Below are positions 26,115 to 33,990 of a stretch of 51,122 nt of DNA, piece after piece. Each line of letters opens with the position of its first letter. Position 1 is the stretch's first letter. A program made the position numbers and the translations under genes. The stretch lies in assembly GCA_902775595.1 (NCBI GenBank), contig CACYNF010000020.1, positions 3,274 through 54,395 on the forward strand, written 5' to 3'. This DNA is from an uncultured bacterium (GTDB lineage: Bacteria > Verrucomicrobiota > Kiritimatiellia > RFP12 > UBA1067). A model generated the notes under the pieces. That model did no database searches, was not told the origin of the DNA, and saw only the letters and a list, made by a program, of their open reading frames with translations.

Positions 26115-29100
26115 TCACTTGCCGGCTTCCTTGCCGACGGAGACGGCGCATCCGCGTCTCGTCGTCGTCGTCTTGACTCGACCCAGCGCGTCGACGTAGT
26201 CGATGTCATCGTCGAGCCATGCGGCTCCGCAGACCATCGGCCGCACTGTCGCCTCGTCGTCTCCGCCGCAGTCGGTGCAGCTTGTCGAGCCAAAACCAGG
26301 CAGCACGACGGCGCTGAACTTCATCGCGGCGAGCCCTTCGTTGCCCGCATTGACGGTCGGCAGCCTGAAGGACCCCTCGAACACGCCGGTCGAGGCCGTG
26401 AATTTCACGGTAAAGCCCGCAGCGGCGTTCTGCGCCTGCTTCGCCATCGAGTTGACCTTCTTCTTTGAATTATACGAGAACGTCAAGTCGTAGCCCGCGG
26501 GATTCCATGCCGCCGGCACATCGCCGTCGTAGAGCGCCCCCATCCCCTCGGGAATCGCGAAGAACGTCATGACCGCGGAAGGATCCTCCATCAGCGTGCG
26601 GACGATCTCGGAGAAGTCCTCGGTCGCGACATACTTGCCGCCGGCCGGATCAAGCGAGACCGCATAGCCGGCGGTCGTGGCCTTCTTCTCGGCATGCCGC
26701 CACTGCATCTTGCCGTCGACATCTCCGTAGACAACGCGCCTGAAGCCCTTGCCGGCCTTCGCGTAGTCCGCGGCGCGTTCGCGGTCGAGACGCATGACGC
26801 CTGCGACGGAATCAGCGGCCGACAGCGAGAGCAGAGGCAGTCTCGCGTTCGCCCACACGGGCGTCGTCAGCTCGTCGTCCCATTCGTACGGGGCAAGCGT
26901 CGCAGAACCGCTGAACTTGACGCCGTTCGGGAGCGTGCCAGCATACTTGACGACGCCGGTCTTTGCCTGCTTGGCCGTCATGCTCATCGCAAGGCTGCCG
27001 TCTCCTGCGCAGAGGGCGGTCCCCTCGAACGCACCGCTGTTCTTGAGGCTCACGGTGTAGCTGCCGACAAAATCGTCGGCTGGATTCGCTGCGCTGTACG
27101 CCTCGAACGGAATCTCGCAGTCGTATTCGTCGTCGAAGTCGGTTATCTCGACGGAGCCGTCGGCCTTCGCCGTCACGTCGAACGTCCAGTGCTGCGCCCC
27201 GGCCGTCACGCCGGCGAGGGTCGCCGTCAACGCGCCGTCAACTCCGCAGGAAGACCAGCTCTTCGAGGCGAACGACACATTCCCGAGGTTGATCGCCCTC
27301 AGTTTCGCGCTGATCTTGCCGGTGCGCGGAATCGTCAGCGTCATAAGGCCGTCGAGCCGCTTCGTCGTCTTGCCGATGACGCGGATATCCGAGAACGTGC
27401 GTGTCTTGAGAACGGAACCGTTCAGCGGCGACGTCGCGCCGGACTGCTTGACCGCAGGGTCGGAAACCTTCACCGTCACGGACAGCGCGAGCCCCGCGGT
27501 CTTCCCCTTCGAAACCCTGTAGACCGCCGTGAACCTGCCGGCGACCGTCGGGATGCCGCTGAAGGTGATCGCATCCCTATCGCTTGAATAAGTCGCCTTC
27601 ACACCGCTCGGGAGAGACCCGCTGACCTTGGCAATGGAAAGAGCGCCGTCCGCATCGAGGTAGGCAGCATCGACATTGACAACGGCCTCGGGAACGGGGA
27701 TGTATCGCACAGCCGCAATCTCCAAAGCGTCAGTCTCGAACTGCGGCGCGTTCGCGGGAACTATGGTGTACTTAAGCGTGCGGGTCGCGGAGTCGACCTT
27801 CGTGCCAGGCAGACCGGTAAGCGTGACCTTGGACGACGTCGCGCCGCTCGCCGGAAGCTCAAGCTGCACCAGCTGCGGCTCGGCGACGCGGCTGGGAAAG
27901 CCGACCTCCGATTCAGAGAGCGTGCCCTTCGTGGCCTTCAGCACGCCATCGATGTCGCCCTTCGTGCCTCCAACGCGCTCCACGGCAAGCGTGACCGTCG
28001 CGCCCGCGCGGGCGTACACCGTGCCTGCCTTCGCCAGCGGCGGATCGACGCTCGTCAACGAGAGCCGCCCCGGGGTCGCCTTGTCGTCGTCCTCGATCGT
28101 GAGGAGGAAGTTCTTCGCGCCGAGACCGGCATCGCTCGTCCCGTCCTCCTGCGTGAGGAAGAACCGGATGGTCTGGTTGCCGTCGGAATAGGGATTGTCG
28201 ATGATTCTCACGACGGAAGTCCTGACGCTCGCATCGTTGTTGTCCCAGTGGAAGGGATGCCCGTCGTCGCTGAACTCGATGAGGTCAAGGAAGTTCGTCG
28301 TGGAATGATCGAGCCACAGGATAGCCGCCGCCTCTCCGGCCGCACCCCCGATGCGCGCGATTTGGATCTCGTATACTCCGTCGCCCTTCTCCTTTATCGA
28401 TGCCGCGACCGGGTCAAACGAGATGACGCCAGTCTCCCAGATGCGATACGTGAACGCGTCCGCCGTGAGCGCGATCTTGGCCGTCGTCGTCTGGCGTGCG
28501 GAGTAGGTGTTGACGCTCCTGCCGATCGTGAAGTACTCAGAGAAGTCGACTGCGTTTGTGTCGACATTGCTGATGTAGTAGGTCTTGCCGGACGTGATGT
28601 TCATCGAAATCGCGAGGTTGCCGTCCGTGATAGTGCCCGCGAGCTCCTTGCCTGTCGGATCGGGCACGTAGACGATGTCGGACTCGAGCGTGTACCCCGC
28701 GACGGTAGAGCCGTCCTTGAGGAATGCGAAGTACGATCCGGGATCGGGGTAGCCGTTCTTGTCCGCAGGATAGGAGACCTTCACATAGCAGTTCGTCTTG
28801 GACTTCGGTATCTCGTAGCTGAACACCACGTCGTCGGCGAGATTCGTCGTGACTTCCTTGAGCGTGTCAAGCGCGCCGTTCGCGGTGCGGTTGATTAGGG
28901 CAAGCGTCACATCGGCATTCGCGCTCCCCGTCAGGCGGTAGGAAACGAGCGAACCTACCGCCGCGGCATCTACCTTGTAGTAATCCGCGCCGTCCGCAAA
29001 GGATAGCGTACCAGTCCTGGACTCGCGCGTGCCAATCGTCGCCGTCGCAGTCAAAACATCGTCGTTCGACTCTTCGTCGGCGTCGGTGGACGTCTCGAGC

Positions 29101-30737
29101 AGCTCCTTGATGCGGTCGACGTAGATTGGATTGGCCGAATTGGGGCTCACGTTGTTGAACTGGTATATGCGACCGGCGATTCCCGTGGCGAAGTCGCCCG
29201 CGGGCCGGAGAAGGATAAGCGCAGGGATGCCAGTCTTGAACTTCCCGGTCTTCTTGTTGGACGTCGCCATGCACTCGGGGCGGCACAGCCCATCCGGAAC
29301 CGCGTTGTTGAAGAAAGCGGCATTGCGCGCGGCTATCTCCGCCGCCTCGTCCTCCGTTATGCCGTTGCGGGATATGTACCCCGCGCCGCCCATCACCTTG
29401 AGCTCGTCATTCGTCTCGGACGAGTAGTTGTAGGTATAGAATCTGGCGGAAGTCGCATAGGAGTCGTATGTGAGAAGCGAAGGCGTGGAAAGCCCGTCGG
29501 CAAGCTTCGGAATGTCTATTGCGACGCAGGCTATCTTCTTCTCCGTCGCCCACGTCTTGAACTCCGGCGTGTCAAGCACCCACTTGTCTGTCGCCGCGCA
29601 GTCGGGGCACCACTGGGAGCCGCCGACAAGAATCAGCGTTCCGCCGCCGCTCTGCTTCGCCACCTTGTTCGTGGCGACATCGATATCCATGGTCCACTCG
29701 CCCCATCCAAGCGTATCGACAGTCTTTTTGCCGACCCAGGTCGGGTTCGAAGGCGAATTCTCGATCTCGCCAACATAGTCTATGTGGTTAGTTGCAACAG
29801 TCTCGAGATTCGTGGTCCCTCCGAGAATGAACAGCGTGATCTGCTTGCCGATGTCGCCGTTGTTCAGCTCGGGAATATCAAGCTCAAGCGTCGCTTTGCT
29901 CTGCCCAGCAGCCCAGATGACGTCGTTAGTAGTGACAGACGTGTTGGAGACCGAAAGCTGCAGAAGCTGCGCGGCCGCGGAATCGGGATACACGGCGACG
30001 ACCTTGTTCGTATAGACCGTGGCGGCCGCCGCGGAATTGGTGCGCGTCAGCGGAACCGTCAATGTGCGGGCGTCTCCTGGTGCGGAAACCTGCAGACGTG
30101 CATTGGGGGCGTCGGCAAAGCCGAACTCGCCACCAGTATAGGCAGGCGCCGGATTCGGGTCATAGGCATACAGCTTGTATATACTCTTGGCTTTGCTGAC
30201 TGCATGCTTCGCACCATCAGCCTTGTCCTTCCAGCCGTCAAACTCGTCGCCAGTTATCGCCTTGTCAATCAGCACCTTGTCAGATGTCAGAACTGTGCCG
30301 TCTGCCAGCACAGTGCCCTTCTTGGCCTTCCAGTAAAAGCGCACAAACGGAAAGAGATTAAGGGACTTGCCCTTCCAGCACCAGTTGTATCCCGTGCCAC
30401 CATACTTGTCGTCCGTGGACTTGTCTTCGTTGCAGCCGAAGTAGAAGACGACTCCGCTCTCCTTCATCCAGGTCGTGAAGACGCCCTGCGCCATGCAGCG
30501 CTCGAGCTTTTTGCAGTGCGAGCAGTCCTCGCCGTTCGACCAGATGGCCAAAAGCGGAAGCCCGTTGTTCACGGCATAATTCTTCACCTCGGTAAATCCG
30601 GCATGCCACTGCCCGAGCTTTATCGGCGTGCCCGCTTTTGCGCGGGCGGCAAGGATCTTCCCCGTGTCGCTCGCCCAGGTGCAAAGTGCAGAAGCGGCAA
30701 GCAGCGCCGCAATCGCGAATTTAGCCATTTTCTTCAT
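26115..30737 (-). CDS. Giant secreted protein with two thioredoxin-like domains plus Calx-beta and Ig modules
   Basis: A 1540-aa exported protein with a signal peptide (KFAIAALLAASALCTWA). Two thioredoxin-fold regions are visible: PLLAIWSNGEDCSHCKKLER with Cys72 and Cys75, and GGTLILVGGSQWCPDCAATD with Cys377 and Cys380, followed by a cis-Pro-like TGIPALILLRP. Downstream come prepeptidase-C-terminal-like repeats (about 560-700), a Calx-beta-type region (about 780-900), a putative Ig domain (GSLPSGVKATYSSD, FSGIPTVAGRFTAVY) and a C-terminal beta module related to the 1803-aa neighbour. CxxC pairs suggest disulfide exchange or anchoring through cysteines outside the inner membrane. The start overlaps the parvulin lipoprotein stop by 4 bp (ATGA). 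Confidence 0.9.
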   Translation of the reverse strand: MKKMAKFAIAALLAASALCTWASDTGKILAARAKAGTPIKLGQWHAGFTEVKNYAVNNGLPLLAIWSNGEDCSHCKKLERCMAQGVFTTWMKESGVVFYFGCNEDKSTDDKYGGTGYNWCWKGKSLNLFPFVRFYWKAKKGTVLADGTVLTSDKVLIDKAITGDEFDGWKDKADGAKHAVSKAKSIYKLYAYDPNPAPAYTGGEFGFADAPNARLQVSAPGDARTLTVPLTRTNSAAAATVYTNKVVAVYPDSAAAQLLQLSVSNTSVTTNDVIWAAGQSKATLELDIPELNNGDIGKQITLFILGGTTNLETVATNHIDYVGEIENSPSNPTWVGKKTVDTLGWGEWTMDIDVATNKVAKQSGGGTLILVGGSQWCPDCAATDKWVLDTPEFKTWATEKKIACVAIDIPKLADGLSTPSLLTYDSYATSARFYTYNYSSETNDELKVMGGAGYISRNGITEDEAAEIAARNAAFFNNAVPDGLCRPECMATSNKKTGKFKTGIPALILLRPAGDFATGIAGRIYQFNNVSPNSANPIYVDRIKELLETSTDADEESNDDVLTATATIGTRESRTGTLSFADGADYYKVDAAAVGSLVSYRLTGSANADVTLALINRTANGALDTLKEVTTNLADDVVFSYEIPKSKTNCYVKVSYPADKNGYPDPGSYFAFLKDGSTVAGYTLESDIVYVPDPTGKELAGTITDGNLAISMNITSGKTYYISNVDTNAVDFSEYFTIGRSVNTYSARQTTTAKIALTADAFTYRIWETGVISFDPVAASIKEKGDGVYEIQIARIGGAAGEAAAILWLDHSTTNFLDLIEFSDDGHPFHWDNNDASVRTSVVRIIDNPYSDGNQTIRFFLTQEDGTSDAGLGAKNFLLTIEDDDKATPGRLSLTSVDPPLAKAGTVYARAGATVTLAVERVGGTKGDIDGVLKATKGTLSESEVGFPSRVAEPQLVQLELPASGATSSKVTLTGLPGTKVDSATRTLKYTIVPANAPQFETDALEIAAVRYIPVPEAVVNVDAAYLDADGALSIAKVSGSLPSGVKATYSSDRDAITFSGIPTVAGRFTAVYRVSKGKTAGLALSVTVKVSDPAVKQSGATSPLNGSVLKTRTFSDIRVIGKTTKRLDGLMTLTIPRTGKISAKLRAINLGNVSFASKSWSSCGVDGALTATLAGVTAGAQHWTFDVTAKADGSVEITDFDDEYDCEIPFEAYSAANPADDFVGSYTVSLKNSGAFEGTALCAGDGSLAMSMTAKQAKTGVVKYAGTLPNGVKFSGSATLAPYEWDDELTTPVWANARLPLLSLSAADSVAGVMRLDRERAADYAKAGKGFRRVVYGDVDGKMQWRHAEKKATTAGYAVSLDPAGGKYVATEDFSEIVRTLMEDPSAVMTFFAIPEGMGALYDGDVPAAWNPAGYDLTFSYNSKKKVNSMAKQAQNAAAGFTVKFTASTGVFEGSFRLPTVNAGNEGLAAMKFSAVVLPGFGSTSCTDCGGDDEATVRPMVCGAAWLDDDIDYVDALGRVKTTTTRRGCAVSVGKEAGK

Positions 30738-31954
30738 TTGCTTCCCTCCTTGTCGGATGCTCCGTCCGGAACGACCTTCTTGTCAGCCGCCTCTTCCGGA
30801 ACGGCCTCATTGTTGTCAGGGCCCGGAGAATCAACAGATTCTGCAGGAGCAGGTTTCTGCGCCTTGCCCCAAAAATCCTTTCCGTTTGGAAATTCTATCA
30901 CCGCATTCTTCCAAAGCCGCTCTCCAAGCTGAGACATCAAGTTCCTCTCAAGCTCTATGCGATACTGCTTGCGAATCTCCTCCTCCGTTTCAACAAGCGT
31001 ATACTGGTAGGCCTTGAATGTGCAGCGCACAAGCTCGAATTCGTCGACTGGCTCATGTCCTTGCCCCTGCGGCTCTTTCCACTTGTCGACAACTTTTACA
31101 ATTGCTATTCCATCATCAAGGTCAATAGGTCCGGAAATGTCGCCCGCATTCGCCGTTGCAAGCCAGTCGCGCAATTGCTGGTTCTCCTCGGAGAACTCCA
31201 TCAGCTGGAAAGAGTCCCACTTCTCTGCGTACTCCGGATGTATCTGCGCCGTCTTCTTGCCCAACTCCTTGAAATCTCCGCCATTTAAGACTTTCTCACG
31301 AAACTGATTTGCCTTCTTGCGCGCCTTCTCGTTCAATCTGTCTGCATTCTTGTTCCATGCGACTATGCGCGCAAGATGGTTAGACACCATCTCGTCCGTC
31401 ACCGTATAGTAGCCATTCGTTGCAAGAGTATCGCGCAACAACTCCGCACGAATACCATCACGCATAAAATCAACTAAAACGCGCCCTTCCTCCTTCCCGA
31501 GAAGTGCGACAACCTTGTCCATTGAATCCTTTGGACGCCCGATGTAATTGAGAAATTTCTTGAACTCTGACTTAAGCCGTTTCTCGGGAACCTCTATCCC
31601 AGCCGCATCCGCCGCTTGCCTTATAAGTTCATGCCGAATGTATTCATTGGGAATATCCCTCTCCTCCGACCTAATATAATTTTTTGCTTTCTTATTCTTT
31701 ACGCCAAGCTCAATCTTGTTCCGCAGACGGTAGACATTCTCATTAAGACTGCGGCGGATGAGAAAATCCTTTTTTGTTATATCAACCCCATTAATGCGCA
31801 CAATGACATCTCGAGGCGAAAGATTCTTCATAAGGATGCTTTTCGTCTCGTCGACATAAAGGCCAGGGGCCTTCGGCTCTTCCTTCCCGCACCCAGCAAG
31901 AAGCAGGACGGCAGAAAGAAAAGCGATCGACAGGCTATGCGCTCTCAACGGCAT
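30734..31954 (-). CDS. Parvulin-type peptidyl-prolyl isomerase lipoprotein
   Basis: A 406-aa lipoprotein with the lipobox LLLAGCGK at about residues 18-25. The middle has a SurA/PrsA-like N-lobe (VIVRINGVDITKKDFLIRRS, long helices rich in Lys and Glu) and a rotamase-like segment (FREKVLNGGDFKELGKKTAQ, FSEENQQLRDWLATANAGDI, DDGIAIVKVVDKW). The last 40 residues are a low-complexity Pro/Glu/Asp tail. Such proteins help fold exported proteins in the periplasm. It is the first gene of a run leading into the two giant secreted proteins by a 4-bp overlap, so it may be their dedicated chaperone. The rotamase domain is divergent and activity is not certain. Confidence 0.85.
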   Translation of the reverse strand: MPLRAHSLSIAFLSAVLLLAGCGKEEPKAPGLYVDETKSILMKNLSPRDVIVRINGVDITKKDFLIRRSLNENVYRLRNKIELGVKNKKAKNYIRSEERDIPNEYIRHELIRQAADAAGIEVPEKRLKSEFKKFLNYIGRPKDSMDKVVALLGKEEGRVLVDFMRDGIRAELLRDTLATNGYYTVTDEMVSNHLARIVAWNKNADRLNEKARKKANQFREKVLNGGDFKELGKKTAQIHPEYAEKWDSFQLMEFSEENQQLRDWLATANAGDISGPIDLDDGIAIVKVVDKWKEPQGQGHEPVDEFELVRCTFKAYQYTLVETEEEIRKQYRIELERNLMSQLGERLWKNAVIEFPNGKDFWGKAQKPAPAESVDSPGPDNNEAVPEEAADKKVVPDGASDKEGSK

Positions 31955-31994
31955 CTAACGTAAATTTCTTTTATTGTCTTCTATTCAACATGAA

Positions 31995-32056
31995 CGGGGG
32001 CAAGGAAAACGAATCTTCCTCACCCCCGCCCAATTAATTACACTCTTCACGAGTGT
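31995..32056. other. Two intergenic hairpins between secreted-protein gene and giant-protein operon
   Basis: One inverted repeat pairs 31995-32007 with 32016-32028 (11 of 13 positions, GGGGG/CCCCC core) and a smaller perfect one pairs ACACTC (32040-32045) with GAGTGT (32051-32056). Neither has a clear U-tract on either strand, so they fit mRNA 3'-end stabilisation or partial termination better than a classical terminator. Confidence 0.6.
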
Positions 32057-32074
32057 TCCGTTCAGGCAAGCATA

Positions 32075-32821
32075 TTACCTAACAGGAACCTTGATGAGCG
32101 TGCCGCTCTTGAGGAACTTCTTGGAAGCGGCGCTGTTGAGCTTGGCCGACCAGGAGCCATAGGCAACCGTAGCATCGGTCGGAGCACCAGCATAGTCGCT
32201 ACCGTCGCAGAGCCAGTAGTCAGCATCAGGGCAACCCTTGGTCTTGAGGTCGTGCGGGTTGACCTTCTCACCGGCAAAGTTGCCGCTGACGGAGGAGAAC
32301 CTCTGGTTCTTGAGGTCATACTTGCCGAGACCAGCGAACGTGAAGTCATACTTCTCGCTCGAGTCGGAGGTAGTACCAGTGAACTGACCCTTGAGCTCGA
32401 AGTCCTTCGCCTTCTTGCCGATCACATGACCCCAATCGATCACGAGACCCTCAGTGAAGAGGAACTTCTTGTTGGTAACGTTGAACAGCTCCTTCTGGGG
32501 CTTCGTGGTCCAGAACACCTCACCATCCGCCGCGAGCTCGGTGAAGCCACCGCAGCAGGGGAGGCACTTGTAGGTGTAGCCCTGGATGCTGAGCGACGAA
32601 GGAACGCGAATCGCGCAACCAAAAGTACCGCCCTTTCCAGGGTTGCAGTTGCCAGACGGCTTGATCGTGTAGGAGATCATCACGCCAGTCGTGGTCTTGC
32701 CGGTGAACTTCCAGGTGTAGACCCAAGCGTCCTCGATCGGATCAGGTTCGCCAGGCTTGCAGGCAGCAAACGCACCACCAACAACGGCGGCAAGCGCAGC
32801 AGCAATCATGAGCTTCTTCAT
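32075..32821 (-). CDS. Cysteine-rich secreted protein of unknown function
   Basis: A 248-aa exported protein with a signal peptide (MKKLMIAAALAAVVGGAFA). The mature part has several paired cysteines (NCNPGKGGTFGCAI, YKCLPCCGGFTE, KGCPDADYWLCDGSDYAG) and otherwise a beta-rich, Gly/Lys/Thr composition, with no domain I can name. It has a strong promoter, an unusually long leader of about 215 nt and an A-rich ribosome-binding region (AAAAAGGAAAAAACAAATG), all consistent with high expression. It is separated from the giant-protein operon by a hairpin region. A structural envelope or matrix role is a guess. Confidence 0.85.
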   Translation of the reverse strand: MKKLMIAAALAAVVGGAFAACKPGEPDPIEDAWVYTWKFTGKTTTGVMISYTIKPSGNCNPGKGGTFGCAIRVPSSLSIQGYTYKCLPCCGGFTELAADGEVFWTTKPQKELFNVTNKKFLFTEGLVIDWGHVIGKKAKDFELKGQFTGTTSDSSEKYDFTFAGLGKYDLKNQRFSSVSGNFAGEKVNPHDLKTKGCPDADYWLCDGSDYAGAPTDATVAYGSWSAKLNSAASKKFLKSGTLIKVPVR

Positions 32822-33034
32822 TTGTTTTTTCCTTTTTGTTGGAGTCAGGCTTGTTGACCCTTCCCCGGTACCTTCCGCTTTCCAGAACTCTTGCGGTCAC
32901 CCGACCGCCTTCGTCCAAGTCCACTTCGGGTGGTTAACTTGTTGTCCCTCGCTCGGTTGAGTCAACTTTCGTTGTGCCCAAGTCTGTTAACCAAGGCCCG
33001 GACACCCGTCCGAATTCTCTTCCTTGCTCAAGAC
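32822..33034 (-). promoter_or_regulatory. Long structured 5' leader of the Cys-rich protein gene
   Basis: From the predicted transcription start to the ATG is about 213 nt. On the minus strand the leader can form GCGGTC-GGGT-GACCGC (32908-32893), CCAC-CCGAA-GTGG (32933-32921) and a long-range GGTTAAC/GTTAACC pair (32991-32985 with 32938-32932). It matches no riboswitch I recognise. It may act in mRNA stability or translational control. Confidence 0.5.
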
Positions 33035-33040
33035 GCGGAC

Positions 33041-33070
33041 ATTATAGCATATCTTGTGGTCTGTGCGCAA
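33041..33070 (-). promoter_or_regulatory. Promoter of the Cys-rich secreted protein (shared 13-mer class)
   Basis: TTGCGC (33070-33065), 18-bp spacer, TATAAT (33046-33041). The -35 lies inside TACCCCCTTGCGC, a 13-mer that recurs at the ribosomal operon promoter (49612-49600), and A/T tracts resembling an UP element lie just upstream. Confidence 0.8.
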
Positions 33071-33210
33071 GGGGGTATACAAAAAAATTTTCGTGTGTAT
33101 AATATACCCCACGAAATGCGCAGAACCCTTGATTTTATTGGGTCTGCTATGTACCTATATGCACGAGACCCCACACGATGACAAAAAAATTTCAAAAAAT
33201 TTTTTTGCAT

Positions 33211-33228
33211 TTCGTGTATTTCGTGGTT
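33211..33228. repeat. Short TTCGTGTAT/TTCGTGGTT tandem repeat
   Basis: Two 9-mers, TTCGTGTAT and TTCGTGGTT, in tandem. The same units occur at 44939-44965, so this is a dispersed intergenic repeat. Confidence 0.75.
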
Positions 33229-33248
33229 TGCACCTCTCCCCTCAGAAT

Positions 33249-33340
33249 ACACGAAACCGAAGCGCTGAAGATGACGCTTCGGTATCGAGCAACAAGTTTA
33301 ACCAAGTGAATGTATGCACGCGATGACAGCCGATGACAAA
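33249..33340. repeat. 92-bp direct repeat, copy 1, with 8-bp hairpin
   Basis: Almost identical to 33482-33573. It contains a perfect inverted repeat CCGAAGCG/CGCTTCGG (33257-33264 with 33275-33282, 10-nt loop), then a conserved AAGTTTAACCAAGTGAAT segment, and ends in two CGATGACA units followed by a T-rich run. Confidence 0.9.
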
Positions 33341-33481
33341 CTTTTTGAATTTTTTTGCGGTGGCCGAAGGCTCCTCCTCAGGGACCCTCGGCGAATACGC
33401 CGTATCCCTTCGCTCGGACCTTCGCTCCCCCGCCTGCCAACCTGAATCCTTGCAACCAGACGAAAGCCCCAGTTCTTAGAA

Positions 33482-33573
33482 ACACGAAACCGAAGCGCTG
33501 AAGATGACGCTTCGGTATCGAGCAACAAGTTTAACCAAGTGAATATATGCGCACGATGACACCCGATGACAAA
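33482..33573. repeat. 92-bp direct repeat, copy 2, with 8-bp hairpin
   Basis: Second copy of the 92-bp element, 233 bp from the first. The hairpin (33490-33515) is fully conserved, while differences cluster near the CGATGACA end. It is also followed by an A/T-rich run. Confidence 0.9.
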
Positions 33574-33797
33574 ATTTTTTGGTTCTTCAAAGAATTTAGT
33601 GGAACAGCATGTCTCTAAGTAATAGAAACTCCAAGTAATAGAAACTCCGAGCGTTGGGGCTCCCGCTACCGCTCCGCAGCTTCGCGCCACTCAACGACTT
33701 TGCATATGTCGATAGAAGTATTTGGGGATGCGACTGCGTCGCATAAATCGGCCGAAGGCCGCTCTAACTGTGAAGCGGTAGCGAGAACCCTAACCAT

Positions 33798-33853
33798 CGG
33801 AGTTTTTACTAATGCTCTTCCACTAAAAACTCCGAAGAGCCAATTTTTTACAT
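33798..33853 (+). promoter_or_regulatory. Mutually exclusive hairpins upstream of clpB, attenuator-like
   Basis: An 11-bp perfect inverted repeat CGGAGTTTTTA/TAAAAACTCCG pairs 33798-33808 with 33824-33834. A second hairpin GCTCTTC/GAAGAGC pairs 33814-33820 with 33834-33840 and is followed by CAATTTTTTA, like a terminator. The second hairpin's left arm is in the loop of the first and the two overlap at 33834, so they should compete. They lie about 140 bp before the clpB start. Function is inferred only from shape. Confidence 0.5.
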
Positions 33854-33990
33854 GGTGTTTCTGTTGTTTATAGAATTTGTTACTTTATGTCACATACGAG
33901 AAAAAATGTCTCTGTTTTTGTCTACCTAACGCCCTTTTCCCTCATGGCACCCAGATTGCTATATATAAATAAGAAAAAGGAGACAAAACA

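Larger units (their letters stand above)
33071..33990. other. 0.9-kb non-coding, AT-richer repeat region
   Basis: I see no credible gene here; short open frames have no start signals or recognisable residues. The region is much richer in A/T than its surroundings, with homopolymer runs near 33180-33215 and 33340-33355. It holds two 92-bp direct repeats, a diverged partial third copy near 33155-33195 sharing the CGATGACAAA end, a 16-bp tandem duplication (AAGTAATAGAAACTCC at 33617-33632 and 33633-33648), short hairpins around 33725-33770, and paired hairpins upstream of clpB. Confidence 0.7.

Noticed and set aside
31995-32029. Classical rho-independent terminator after the Cys-rich gene
   Set aside because: The stem is good but no U-rich tract follows on either strand.
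33249-33573. CRISPR-like array
   Set aside because: Only two copies of 92 bp with one unmatched interval, no short regular repeats and no cas genes.
33028-33690. Small genes in the repeat region
   Set aside because: Short frames lack start signals, run through repeats and hairpins, and have no plausible protein features.
33841-33990. Missing ClpB N-domain encoded just upstream or lost by frameshift
   Set aside because: In-frame TAA at 33970, AT-rich non-coding sequence and no Clp N-repeat motifs in any plus frame.
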